A stretch of DNA of 64,000 nt from Kushneria pakistanensis (GTDB lineage: Bacteria; Pseudomonadota; Gammaproteobacteria; Pseudomonadales; Halomonadaceae). Under the pieces are notes generated by a model. That model worked only from the letters and a program-made list of their open reading frames with translations, had not been told where the DNA came from and searched no databases. Position numbers and translations under genes: made by a program. Of this stretch, positions 1-8,193 are shown piece by piece; the first letter of the stretch is position 1; every line of letters starts with the position of its first letter. The stretch covers positions 124,001-188,000 of the forward strand of contig NZ_BMZM01000002.1 of NCBI RefSeq assembly GCF_014652795.1, read 5' to 3'.

Positions 1-372
1 TACTGCTGAGCAGCGCCATGGCCGGCGACACCGGCTATCTGGAATATACCCGCCCTCTGATCGAGGACTTTCTGAGCGCGCACGCTGGAACTGGTGCCCT
101 TTCAGATCAATCCGCATTTTATCTCCGGCAAGAGCGCCGGCCACCACGGTGAAAGCCGGGAAGAGCGTCTGACAGAGTATCTGGTACTCAACCCGCCAGG
201 CCGGGTGGTGGCCCTGCCGGAAGGCACGGCGCTGCGACGCGAAGGCGCACGCCTTGAGCTGCTCGGCGATCAGGATGCCTGGCTGTTCACCTCCGGGACC
301 GAGCAAGGAATTCGGGCGGGGCAGCGCTGCGATGCCCTGCTCGACGCCGATGGCACAGCACACTCTTTATAA
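1..372 (+). pseudogene. pepE: peptidase E (alpha-aspartyl dipeptidase) remnant, internally deleted
   Basis: Two blocks resemble the two ends of PepE, a cytoplasmic serine dipeptidase that cleaves Asp-X dipeptides (family S51). From base 2 the second frame reads LLSSAMAGDTGYLEYTRPL and on to about base 80, matching the family N-terminus. From about base 79 the first frame reads ELVPFQINPHF, then a GESREERL segment and on to the TAA at 370-372, matching the last third of the family. The roughly 115-120 residues normally between them, which include the GWSAGAN nucleophile-serine segment, are absent. The two blocks are also in different frames. I infer an inactivating internal deletion plus frameshift. 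The true start codon lies just upstream of the window. An assembly error at the junction is the alternative. Confidence 0.8.
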
Positions 373-470
373 GCGATGTGCATCTTGCCCCGATGCCTGC
401 AAGGTGCCATCGTCATGCCATGAGCGGCACGCAATGTGGCCGCATGTTGTCGATGACGGGAGAATCTGCA

Positions 471-803
471 GTGTTTATTGCCATGAACCGTTTTCGGGTC
501 AATCCCGAGCGCGTGGAAGAGTTCGAAAAGCTCTGGCTGGAGCGTGAAACCCATCTGCAGGGCCTGCCCGGGTTCGTCGAGTTTCATATGCTGCGCGGCC
601 CGGCGGAAGAAGATCACGTGCTCTACGCCTCGCACACGATCTGGCGTTCGCGCGAGGACTTCGATGCCTGGACCCGCTCCGAGGCCTTTCGCGCCGCCCA
701 TGCCAACGCCGGCCAGAGCCGCCGCGAGGGGCTTTATCTGGGACCGCCGAAGTTTGAAGGTTTTGAGGTCATCCAGACCATCAGCGAGCAGGGCCACGCC
801 TGA
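471..803 (+). CDS. antibiotic biosynthesis monooxygenase (ABM) domain protein
   Basis: A 110-residue single-domain protein of the dimeric alpha-beta barrel ABM/IsdG-like class (MFIAMNRFRVNPERVEEFE at the N-terminus, then an HxLxGPAEED strand-turn and an SHTIW strand). Members oxidise small aromatic substrates or degrade haem; the substrate here cannot be read. I chose a GTG start at 471 because GGGAG at 458-462 sits 8 bases upstream and the protein then begins directly with the first strand. A longer reading frame from 378 would add a low-quality leader. It lies just upstream of an SDR gene in the same direction, so co-transcription is plausible. Confidence 0.8.
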   Translation: MFIAMNRFRVNPERVEEFEKLWLERETHLQGLPGFVEFHMLRGPAEEDHVLYASHTIWRSREDFDAWTRSEAFRAAHANAGQSRREGLYLGPPKFEGFEVIQTISEQGHA

Positions 804-841
804 TCGCGTGACCGAGCGCCTGTCCACTGCGGAGCATTGCC

Positions 842-1750
842 ATGAATGATCACGCTGATAGACGACCGCTGGCCGTGGTGACCGGCGCCAATGCAGGGCT
901 GGGGTTTGAAACCGCGCGCGCACTGATGCATCAGCACTACCGGGTCATTGTGGCGGCCCGGAACCAGCACAAGGGGCAGGCGGCCGTCAGGGCGCTGCAG
1001 GCCGAGGCGCCCAAGGCTGATGTGCGCCTTGAGCCGCTTGATCTCAATCGGCTGAGCTCAGTGCGCGAATTTGCCGAACGCCTGCAGGCGCGCGAAACAT
1101 CGCTGGATCTTCTGATCAACAATGCCGGGGTCATGGCGCTGCCCCGACGTGAGCTGACCGAGGATGGCTTTGAGCGCCAGTTCGGCGTCAATTATCTGGG
1201 ACACTTCCTGCTGACCAGCCTTTTGCTGCCGCAGCTGATGCACGCCGCGGCCCCCAGGGTAGTGCAGCTTTCAAGCCTTGCTCACCGCGGCGGGCGCATT
1301 GATTTTGATGACCTGCAGGCCAGCCGCCATTACGACCCGTGGCGCGCCTATCGTCAGTCAAAACTCGCCATGCTGATGTTCAGTCAGACCCTGCAGCGCC
1401 ACAGCAACAGTGAGCTGTGGGGGCTGGATAGCCTGGCGGCGCACCCGGGGCTGTCGCGCACGGCGCTTTTCAACCATGGCGTCAAAAGTCGTCCGCTGGT
1501 AGGGACGTTTTTTCGACTGGCCATGCCGCTGTTAAGCCAGAACGCCACTGAGGGTGCCCGACCCACGATCCATGCTGCGACCGCCAGCGATATCCGCCCG
1601 GGCGACTATTTCGGCCCCGATGGTCTGGGCGAGACGCGCGGGGCGCCAAAGCGTGTCCGCCTCTCCGATGCCGCCCGCGATCAGGTGCAGGGTGAGCGGC
1701 TGTGGCAGGTCTCGTGTGAACTGACCGGCGCCGAATGGCGCACCGAATAG
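842..1750 (+). CDS. short-chain dehydrogenase/reductase, retinol dehydrogenase-like
   Basis: A 302-residue classical SDR. The NAD(P)-binding TGANAGLGFETA motif is at about residues 15-26, NNAGV at about 96-100, and the YRQSK catalytic Tyr-x-x-x-Lys around 165-170. The AARN after the second strand favours NADP(H). Length and the FGVNYLGHFLLT segment resemble the retinol dehydrogenase/WW-domain oxidoreductase-like branch that acts on lipophilic alcohols or ketones; the substrate is unknown. GGAG at 831-834 lies 7 bases before the ATG. It follows the ABM gene by 38 bases and precedes a second, unrelated SDR on the same strand. Confidence 0.85.
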   Translation: MNDHADRRPLAVVTGANAGLGFETARALMHQHYRVIVAARNQHKGQAAVRALQAEAPKADVRLEPLDLNRLSSVREFAERLQARETSLDLLINNAGVMALPRRELTEDGFERQFGVNYLGHFLLTSLLLPQLMHAAAPRVVQLSSLAHRGGRIDFDDLQASRHYDPWRAYRQSKLAMLMFSQTLQRHSNSELWGLDSLAAHPGLSRTALFNHGVKSRPLVGTFFRLAMPLLSQNATEGARPTIHAATASDIRPGDYFGPDGLGETRGAPKRVRLSDAARDQVQGERLWQVSCELTGAEWRTE

Positions 1751-1893
1751 CGCCGTCTCTCGAGCCAGCACGGTCCCCTGCGACATGACGCCCCGGCCGC
1801 TGTACTGGCAAAGGCGCCGCTCGACTGCTTTATTGAGGGCCCTTTGAGGCGTCATGGAGTGACGCCACCTGCCAACCAGAGGGAGAGTTCATC

Positions 1894-2709
1894 ATGGGCA
1901 GAATCGATCAGCGCATTGCCGTTATTACCGGTGCCGCGACCGGCATCGGGGCCGCCACGGCGAAGATGTTTGCCGAGGAAGGCGCCACCGTCATCTGCGC
2001 CGATGTGAAGGAAGACGAGGTCGCGCGCACGGTCAGCGCCATTGTTGATGCAGGCTTTCAGGCCGAAGGCCACACGCTTGATGTCTCCAGCGAAGAGGAC
2101 GTGAAGCGCTTTGCCGAACAGGTAAAGGCCGATCACGGTCGGCTGGATATCCTGTTCAACAATGCCGGCATCGATCAGGAAGGCGGCAAGCTGCACGAAT
2201 ACCCCACCGAGCTCTTTGATCGCATCATTGCCACCGATCTGCGCGGGACCTTTCTGGTCAGCAAGTACCTGATCCCGCTGATGCTCGAAGGTGGCGGATC
2301 GATCATCAATACCACCTCGATGTCGGCCAGCGCCGGCGATCTTGACCGTTCGGGCTATAACGCGGCCAAGGGCGGTGTGGCCAACATGACCAAAACGATG
2401 GCGATTGATTACGGCCGCAGCGGCATCCGCGTCAATGCGCTGGCCCCCGGTACCATCGAGACCCCGCTGGTCAGCGACCTGGCCGGCAGCCCGGAAGATG
2501 ACAGTGGCCGGCAGTTTCGCGAGGCGCAGAAGTGGGTCACGCCGATGGGCCGTCTCGGCAAGCCTGAAGAAATGGCGAAGGTGGCGCTCTTTCTGGCCAG
2601 CGACGACAGCTCGTTTGTCACCGGCGAAACCATCCTCGCCGACGGTGGCGTGATGGCCTACACATGGCCCGGCAAGATGCTGTTTGAAAAGGGCTGGAAA
2701 ACCGACTGA
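1894..2709 (+). CDS. SDR family NAD(P)-dependent oxidoreductase (FabG-like)
   Basis: A 271-residue classical SDR with TGAATGIGAATA at about residues 11-22, NNAGI near 88-92, a catalytic Ser followed by YNAAKGG near 154-160, and the C-terminal PEEMAKVALFLASDDSSFVTG segment typical of FabG/glucose 1-dehydrogenase-like enzymes. ADVKEDE after strand 2 suggests NAD(H) preference. The start has a clear GGGAGA ribosome site. The C-terminal tail (TWPGKMLFEKGWKTD) is longer than in FabG and may shape the active site. A strong terminator follows. Substrate not predictable from sequence. Confidence 0.85.
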   Translation: MGRIDQRIAVITGAATGIGAATAKMFAEEGATVICADVKEDEVARTVSAIVDAGFQAEGHTLDVSSEEDVKRFAEQVKADHGRLDILFNNAGIDQEGGKLHEYPTELFDRIIATDLRGTFLVSKYLIPLMLEGGGSIINTTSMSASAGDLDRSGYNAAKGGVANMTKTMAIDYGRSGIRVNALAPGTIETPLVSDLAGSPEDDSGRQFREAQKWVTPMGRLGKPEEMAKVALFLASDDSSFVTGETILADGGVMAYTWPGKMLFEKGWKTD

Positions 2710-2720
2710 CGCCCTTGCCC

Positions 2721-2745
2721 AAAGCGCCCGCCCGGGCGCTTTTTT
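2721..2745 (+). terminator. rho-independent terminator
   Basis: AGCGCCCG at 2723-2730 pairs with CGGGCGCT at 2733-2740, followed by a run of T. It lies 12 bases after the stop of the upstream SDR gene and ends that transcription unit. Confidence 0.85.
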
Positions 2746-2836
2746 GTCTGTGCCACGGTCAACCTGGCCTTATAGACGGTTTCACGACGCTCATGAGGAT
2801 GCGTAGGATAAGGACTCCTTCGCCAAGAGAGCTGCC

Positions 2837-3445
2837 ATGCGCTACTCCCTGATGCTTGTTGCCGGCCTTGTGGTCTGTCTGGGCGCCTCGCCCCTGCATG
2901 CCGCGGATACCACCCAGCGCACCATTGCCCAGCAAAAGGCGCAGGTGCTCGAGCAGCACGCCTCCAACGAGGGTGGCGTTCAGCCCCCGCCCGCCGACGT
3001 TCGCCTGACCCCTGAAGGCGCCCGCGCGATCGATCCGCGTGGCCAGGCGCCGCTGGATGACGCCGTGACCTGTCTGGCCCGCTCCATCTACTGGGAGGCC
3101 AAGGGCACCGATCAGGCGGAAATGGAGGCCGTGGCCAGCGTCATGATGAACCGCCTGGGTGACAGCCAGTTTCCGACCTCGCTGTGTGGGGTAATCAAGC
3201 AGGGCTCACGCACCGGCAGTTGTCAGTTTTCCTGGTGGTGCAACGGTCGCCCGGATGAGGCCAGAGAGCTGGAAGAATATGCCGCCGCCCGCGAGATCGC
3301 CCGACGCGCCCTCAACGGCAGCCTGGTGGATCGCACTCACGGGGCGCTCTTTTTCCATCATCGCGGCATCACCCCCAGCTGGGCCGCAAGCTTTGTGCGT
3401 ACCGCCGAAACCGGCGAGTTCGAGTTTTATCGCCCGCCCGGCTGA
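2837..3445 (+). CDS. secreted cell wall hydrolase, SleB/Hydrolase_2 family
   Basis: A 202-residue protein with a signal peptide (MRYSLMLVAGLVVCLGASPLHAA, cleavage after about residue 22). A linker follows, then a Hydrolase_2 (SleB-type) domain from about residue 77. The domain shows LARSIYWEAKG, VMMNRL and the GSRTGSCQFSWWCNG segment. Family members are lytic transglycosylase/amidase-like peptidoglycan hydrolases known from spore cortex lysis; in Gram-negative bacteria they are taken to remodel periplasmic murein. It is monocistronic in appearance, with a terminator upstream and a hydrolase gene of another type downstream. Confidence 0.85.
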   Translation: MRYSLMLVAGLVVCLGASPLHAADTTQRTIAQQKAQVLEQHASNEGGVQPPPADVRLTPEGARAIDPRGQAPLDDAVTCLARSIYWEAKGTDQAEMEAVASVMMNRLGDSQFPTSLCGVIKQGSRTGSCQFSWWCNGRPDEARELEEYAAAREIARRALNGSLVDRTHGALFFHHRGITPSWAASFVRTAETGEFEFYRPPG

Positions 3446-3537
3446 GCCCTGCTTGAAAGCGACCTGGCGCAGGCGTTACCAGCCGCTACCCTGAATAACC
3501 TGACATGACTTGTGTAGCCAGGCGGAGAGCGGCGGAA

Positions 3538-4506
3538 ATGGGCAAGAATCTTGTGGTGTGCTGCGATGGCACCAATCAGCAGTTCAGTCGCGTCAACACC
3601 AACGTGGTGCATCTTTTCCGCTCGATCGTGCGTCATGGTGATCAGCAAAAGGCCTTCTACAGCCCGGGCGTGGGGACCTTTGCGGCCTCCTTTTTTGGCT
3701 TCGGCGTAGGACAGACGCTGGGGCGCGCGCTGGGCACCGCCTTTGGCTACGGCATCGAGCAGAACATGGAAGATGCCTACCGCTTTTTGATGAGCGAGTA
3801 CGAACCCGGCGATCGGGTCTTTCTGTTCGGCTTCAGTCGTGGCGCCTTTGCCGCCCGTTCGCTGGCATCGATGATCGACCGCTGCGGCATTCTCTACCCG
3901 CACCACGACAACATGGTGCACGAGATCACCCGGCGCTTTCTGCGCGGTGATGATGCCACCTCGCTGAGGACCTTTCGCGAGACCTTCGCCCGCCCCTGCA
4001 AGCCGTGGCTGGTCGGCGTATGGGATACCGTCGGCGCGCTGGGATGTCTGATCTCGCTGCGCAAGTTTCACAACCGTCGCCTGAGCCCGGGCGTACGCTA
4101 CGCCTATCACGCCCTGGCGCTGGATGAAACACGCCGCCCCTTTTCCCCTACCCCATGGGATGAGAGCAGGGCCGGTGCCGAGCAGCACATCGAGCAGCGC
4201 TGGTTTGCCGGCGACCACAGCGGCGTGGGTGGCGGCTATCCCGAACGCGGACTTTCCGATATTACCCTGCGCTGGATGCTGGAACGCGCCACCGAGCACG
4301 GGCTGATGCTCGAGGAAGGTGCCCTGTCACGGATCAAGGGCGACCCGACGGGCGCTCTGCACCAAAAATCCTCGGTGTTATGGCGGCTTTTAGGCACCCA
4401 AAGACGACACTACCCCCCGGATGCCCTGATTGATGAGAGCGTGCAGGCCCGCATCGAGCAGGTCGAGGGCTATCAGCCAGCGGCGCAGAAAGGCAAACCG
4501 GACTGA
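3538..4506 (+). CDS. DUF2235 alpha/beta-hydrolase family protein
   Basis: A 322-residue protein of the DUF2235 family (alpha/beta hydrolase fold, related to Tle1-type phospholipase effectors and to fungal homologues). It opens with NLVVCCDGTNQQ, has the nucleophile elbow GFSRGAFAAR with Ser near residue 100, and a WDTVGALG segment near 160. There is no signal peptide or membrane segment. I prefer the ATG at 3538 over the upstream one at 3505 because GKNLVVCCDGT is where family members begin. No type VI secretion genes adjoin it, so a chromosomal housekeeping lipase/esterase-like role is as likely as an effector role. Confidence 0.8.
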   Translation: MGKNLVVCCDGTNQQFSRVNTNVVHLFRSIVRHGDQQKAFYSPGVGTFAASFFGFGVGQTLGRALGTAFGYGIEQNMEDAYRFLMSEYEPGDRVFLFGFSRGAFAARSLASMIDRCGILYPHHDNMVHEITRRFLRGDDATSLRTFRETFARPCKPWLVGVWDTVGALGCLISLRKFHNRRLSPGVRYAYHALALDETRRPFSPTPWDESRAGAEQHIEQRWFAGDHSGVGGGYPERGLSDITLRWMLERATEHGLMLEEGALSRIKGDPTGALHQKSSVLWRLLGTQRRHYPPDALIDESVQARIEQVEGYQPAAQKGKPD

Positions 4507-4848
4507 CCCGATTCCCTTTGTCGGCGCACCCTTTCGTCATGACTTGATCAGAAAGAGCGCATTAATTAGGCCACCTTCCTCACGAGTATCACGAAAGCCT
4601 GGGCGTGAGGAGCCTGCCATTACCAGCTTGCTGACAGGTGCCTGCCAGCCGCCTCATGCCGGGGCGCGCCAAAGGATTCATCAAACCCGCTTCAAGCTGA
4701 AGACCTCCTTCTCAAGCACGCCATGAGCACTTCTGCCAGGGCAGTGGCTTCCCGTCAACGTCTAGCTTGCGTGGTATGTCCGGACATCGCCGATGTCCGG
4801 GGCTGCCTGTCGCTGCACGCATTACAACAACCGGGAGTCTCACCCTGC
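4507..4848. other. 342-base intergenic region upstream of the AtoE-like gene
   Basis: No convincing gene is seen. A reading frame from 4723 runs into the downstream transporter but lacks a good start context. The main structure is a near-perfect palindrome at 4780-4800, listed separately. Confidence 0.6.
4780..4800. promoter_or_regulatory. 21-base palindrome, candidate operator or hairpin
   Basis: CCGGACATCG at 4780-4789 is exactly complementary to CGATGTCCGG at 4791-4800, with a single C between. There is no T run, so it is not a terminator. It lies 48 bases before the transporter start codon, a plausible position for a regulator site. No regulator can be named. Confidence 0.4.
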
Positions 4849-6177
4849 ATGCGTATCATTGGTCGCCTGTTTACTCATATCGCCGAACGTTACCTGCCGG
4901 ATGCCTTTGTCTTTCTGTTCTTTCTCACCCTGGTGGTGCTGGGGCTGGGCATCGTCTGGGATGACGGCCACTCCCCCCGTCAGGTGCTGGACTACTGGGG
5001 TACCGGCTTTTTCAGCATCTATGAATTCACCTGTCAGATCATTCTGGTGCTGGTCAGCGGCTACGCGCTGGCCCATACCCGCCCGGTGCGCCGCGCCCTG
5101 ATCGCCTTTACCCGTCTGCCGCGCACCGAGGTGCAGGTCATCATTGCCACCACCCTGGTGGCCATGCTCTGCAGCTGGATCTCCTGGGGGTTCGGGCTGG
5201 TGGCCGGGGGGCTGGTGGCCCGCGAGATGGGGATTGTCCACCGTGGGCGCGTGCACTATCCGCTGGTGGTGGCGGCGGCCTACTCCGGGTTTATCGTCTG
5301 GCATGGCGGCTACGGCGGCTCGATCCCGACCGTCATCGCCAACCCGGGCCACTTTCTGGAAGCCGAGATGGGCATCATTCCGGTGTCTCAGACGGTCTTT
5401 TCGATCGGTAATCTGGCCATGCTGGCGGCCATGGTGCTGGTGGTACCGGCCGTGCTGGTGTCGATGCGTCCGCGTGGCCAGGAGCCTCGCACCAGTCTGC
5501 CGGACAGCGAGCAAAGCGACGACATGGCCGCCCATCAGGATCCTGAACGCGCGGACATGACCCCGGCCCAGCGCCTGGAATACTCGCGGCTGATCCCGCT
5601 GACACTGGGGGTGATTGCGCTGCTCTGGCTGCTGGATCATTTCGCCACCGGCGGCGGCGTCAACATCAACACCGTCATTCTGGGCTTTTTTGCACTGGGG
5701 CTGGTGTTTTCCCGTCATACCCGCGAATACATCGCCTTTTGTACCGGCGGGTCGCGTACGGCCTACGGCATCATCATGCAGTTTCCCTTCTACGCCGCCA
5801 TGATGGGGGTGATCGGCGGCACCGGCATGGCCACCGATATCGGCAGTGCGCTGGTCTCGGTCGCCTCCAGCGAGACGCTGGCGTTTTATTCGTTTTTAAG
5901 CGCCGGGCTGATCAATTTTTTCATTCCGGCCGGGGGCGGCCAGTGGATCATGCAGGGTCCGATCGTGATTGATGCCGCACGCCAGCTGGATGCCAGCATG
6001 GCCAGCGTTGCCATGGCCGTGGCGTGGGGTGATGCCTGGACCAACATGGTCCAGCCCTTCTGGACACTGCCGCTGCTGGCGATTGCCGGGCTACAGATTC
6101 GCGACATCATGGGTTATACCTCAGTCATCATGCTGGTGACTGGCGTAGTGCTGGGCATCGCCATGTTGTTGATCTGA
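4849..6177 (+). CDS. short-chain fatty acid transporter, AtoE family
   Basis: A 442-residue inner-membrane protein with at least ten hydrophobic segments. It matches the AtoE/short-chain fatty acid transporter family, which imports acetoacetate and other C4-C6 acids. Conserved features include ERYLPDAFVFLFFLT at the N-terminus, SWISWGFGLVAGGL, WHGGYGGSIP, and the C-terminal NFFIPAGGGQW and WGDAWTNMVQPFW segments. The ATG at 4849 is preferred (GGGAG at 4833-4837) over an upstream in-frame start at 4723, because family members begin close to this point. No atoDAB or poly-hydroxybutyrate genes adjoin, so it may act alone. A 21-base palindrome precedes it. Confidence 0.85.
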   Translation: MRIIGRLFTHIAERYLPDAFVFLFFLTLVVLGLGIVWDDGHSPRQVLDYWGTGFFSIYEFTCQIILVLVSGYALAHTRPVRRALIAFTRLPRTEVQVIIATTLVAMLCSWISWGFGLVAGGLVAREMGIVHRGRVHYPLVVAAAYSGFIVWHGGYGGSIPTVIANPGHFLEAEMGIIPVSQTVFSIGNLAMLAAMVLVVPAVLVSMRPRGQEPRTSLPDSEQSDDMAAHQDPERADMTPAQRLEYSRLIPLTLGVIALLWLLDHFATGGGVNINTVILGFFALGLVFSRHTREYIAFCTGGSRTAYGIIMQFPFYAAMMGVIGGTGMATDIGSALVSVASSETLAFYSFLSAGLINFFIPAGGGQWIMQGPIVIDAARQLDASMASVAMAVAWGDAWTNMVQPFWTLPLLAIAGLQIRDIMGYTSVIMLVTGVVLGIAMLLI

Positions 6178-6270
6178 TCCCGATCGTCCCTGAGCGAACG
6201 ACCGTGAGCGACTATAGTCAGACCCGAAGGTGTCGTCAGACGTGAAGGGTCCGCGCAACGGGGAAGGGAT

Positions 6271-8121
6271 ATGCAGGCAGTAGCAGGCAGAAGGGGTGTC
6301 ACCCTGATGACATGGGCGGTACTGAGCCTGTCGACAGGCGCCGCCATGGCCGACGCGCCGATGGCTCCCGGCCCGGTGTTCGAGGCGGTCAATGAAGCAG
6401 CGGCGCTTGAAGTCACCGCAGCGCCGGGAGAGGACAGCGCCCCGGTCGCGTTGCATGCGACGGTCAATGAAGCAGTCGCCCTTGAAGTCGCCGCCGCCCT
6501 GGAACACGACAGCGCCCCGATCGTGCGGCTGGATAACGGGGCGCTGCGTGGTGAGCAGGACCAGGGCTTCTCGGTCTATCGCGGCATCCCCTTTGCGGCG
6601 GCGCCAGTGGGGGACAACCGCTGGCGCGCGCCGCAGCCGGTCAATGCCTGGCAGGGCATCCGCGAGGCCACACGTTTTGGCCGCGACTGCATGCAAAAGC
6701 CCCTGTCCAGCAGCACCTCGCCCGGCGATGAGCGCCCCGATGAAGACTGTCTTTATCTCAATATCTGGCAGCCCGAGGGTGCTGCCCTCACGGCCGACGG
6801 GCCCTCATCCGGTGAACCCGTATCCAACGACGACAGCGCCAGACCGGTCGTGGTCTGGCTCTATGGTGGCGCCTACGTCAACGGTGGCGCGTCATCGCCG
6901 GCCTATGACGGCGAGAGCTTTGCCCGTGACGGCGTGGTCTATGTCAGCTTCAACTACCGGCTGGGCCGCTTTGGCTTTTTCTCCCACCCCTCCCTGACCG
7001 ACGGCGATGACACCGCGCAGGGCAACTACGCCGTCATGGATCAGATCAAGGCGCTTGAATGGATCAGGCACAATATTGATCGTTTTGGCGGCGACCCCGA
7101 CGACATCACTCTGGTGGGTGAGTCCGCCGGGGGCAATTCGATCCTCAACCTGATGGCAAGCCCTGCTACTGAAGGGCTTTTTCAGCGCGCCGTGGTGATG
7201 TCCGGCGGCGGGCGCGGCCTTCGCGCCGTACGCCATGGCCTTCATGAGGACACCCTCGACATGCCCTCGGCCGACACCTTTGGCAAGCGCTTTGCCAGTC
7301 GCCACGGCATTGAGGGCGAGGATGACCAGGCCCGTGAGGCGCTGCGCGCGCTGTCGGCCGACGCGGTTACCGGTGATCTCAACATGAGCATGATGTACAC
7401 ACAAAACCGCGAGCGTGAGACCTACGTGGGTGGGCCGATACGCGATGGCCGGCTGCTGGTCGATGAAACCCAGAACCGCTTCAAACAGCAGCAGCAGCGA
7501 AAAATACCGCTGTTGATCGGCTCGACCAGCATGGATCTCGGGCGTACCAGTGCCACGTCAAAAACCGAGCTGTTTGAGACCTTCGGTGACCATGCCGATC
7601 GCATGCGCGCGCTGTATGACCCCAACGGCAACACCAACCTGAAAACGCTGACCAAGGAGATCGGGCGCGATCGCACCATGACCGAGCCCGCACGCTTTAT
7701 CGCCGACGAGATGCGGGCCGCCGGCCAGCCGGTGTGGCGCTATCGCTTCTCGCACGTTGCCGCGCCAAAACGCGCCGACTGGGACGGCGCCCCCCATGCC
7801 ACCGATATCCCCTATCTCTTTGATCGCCTGGAGGAGGCCTACGGCAGCGCGATCGATGACACTGACCGCACCACCGCCACGGCCTTTCATCGCTACGTGG
7901 TCAATTTTGCCCTGACCGGCAATCCCAATGGCGAGGGGCTGCCGCAGTGGCCACAGCATGACCCACAGCAGGAGCGGATTCTGGAGTTCACCCAGAACGA
8001 CGGCCCGCAGGTGATGCGCGACCCCTGGTGGGAGCGCCTGGACATGATCGAGGGTCGCTGGGTGGCCCCGCCCGAGTCCGCACGCCAGCAACCGCAGGAT
8101 CAGGATCAGGACGAAGAATAG
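6271..8121 (+). CDS. secreted type B carboxylesterase with N-terminal duplication
   Basis: A 616-residue secreted carboxylesterase/para-nitrobenzyl esterase family protein. It has a signal peptide (about residues 1-27), a linker at about 30-88, and an alpha/beta hydrolase domain. The domain opens with GALRGEQDQGFSVYRGIPFA and continues to the nucleophile elbow GESAGGNS (Ser about 285) and the late GAPHATDIPYLF histidine. The usual acidic triad residue appears as Asp in a STSMDLG context rather than Glu. The linker carries two tandem copies of a 25-residue unit (VNEA.ALEV..., 75-base period from 6386), absent from the neighbouring paralogue. It is 72 bases from the next esterase start and likely co-transcribed. 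It ends in a Gln/Asp-rich tail. Confidence 0.88.
   Translation: MQAVAGRRGVTLMTWAVLSLSTGAAMADAPMAPGPVFEAVNEAAALEVTAAPGEDSAPVALHATVNEAVALEVAAALEHDSAPIVRLDNGALRGEQDQGFSVYRGIPFAAAPVGDNRWRAPQPVNAWQGIREATRFGRDCMQKPLSSSTSPGDERPDEDCLYLNIWQPEGAALTADGPSSGEPVSNDDSARPVVVWLYGGAYVNGGASSPAYDGESFARDGVVYVSFNYRLGRFGFFSHPSLTDGDDTAQGNYAVMDQIKALEWIRHNIDRFGGDPDDITLVGESAGGNSILNLMASPATEGLFQRAVVMSGGGRGLRAVRHGLHEDTLDMPSADTFGKRFASRHGIEGEDDQAREALRALSADAVTGDLNMSMMYTQNRERETYVGGPIRDGRLLVDETQNRFKQQQQRKIPLLIGSTSMDLGRTSATSKTELFETFGDHADRMRALYDPNGNTNLKTLTKEIGRDRTMTEPARFIADEMRAAGQPVWRYRFSHVAAPKRADWDGAPHATDIPYLFDRLEEAYGSAIDDTDRTTATAFHRYVVNFALTGNPNGEGLPQWPQHDPQQERILEFTQNDGPQVMRDPWWERLDMIEGRWVAPPESARQQPQDQDQDEE
6386..6535 (+). repeat. 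75-bp in-frame tandem duplication
   Basis: CGGTCAATGAAGCAG begins at 6386 and again at 6461, and the following codons are related through both units (VNEAAALEV.../VNEAVALEV..., SAPV/SAPI). The duplication is in frame and expands only the linker between signal peptide and catalytic domain of the esterase. Confidence 0.8.
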
Positions 8122-8193
8122 ATGTTCAGCGCAATCATCCCTCCTGGGTGGTCTACCCTGAGCGCACGATCAAACAAGGATGCAAAACGCCTC

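Noticed and set aside
3538-4506. DUF2235 protein as a type VI secretion effector
   Set aside because: No vgrG, PAAR, immunity or secretion genes adjoin it; the family also occurs outside secretion systems.
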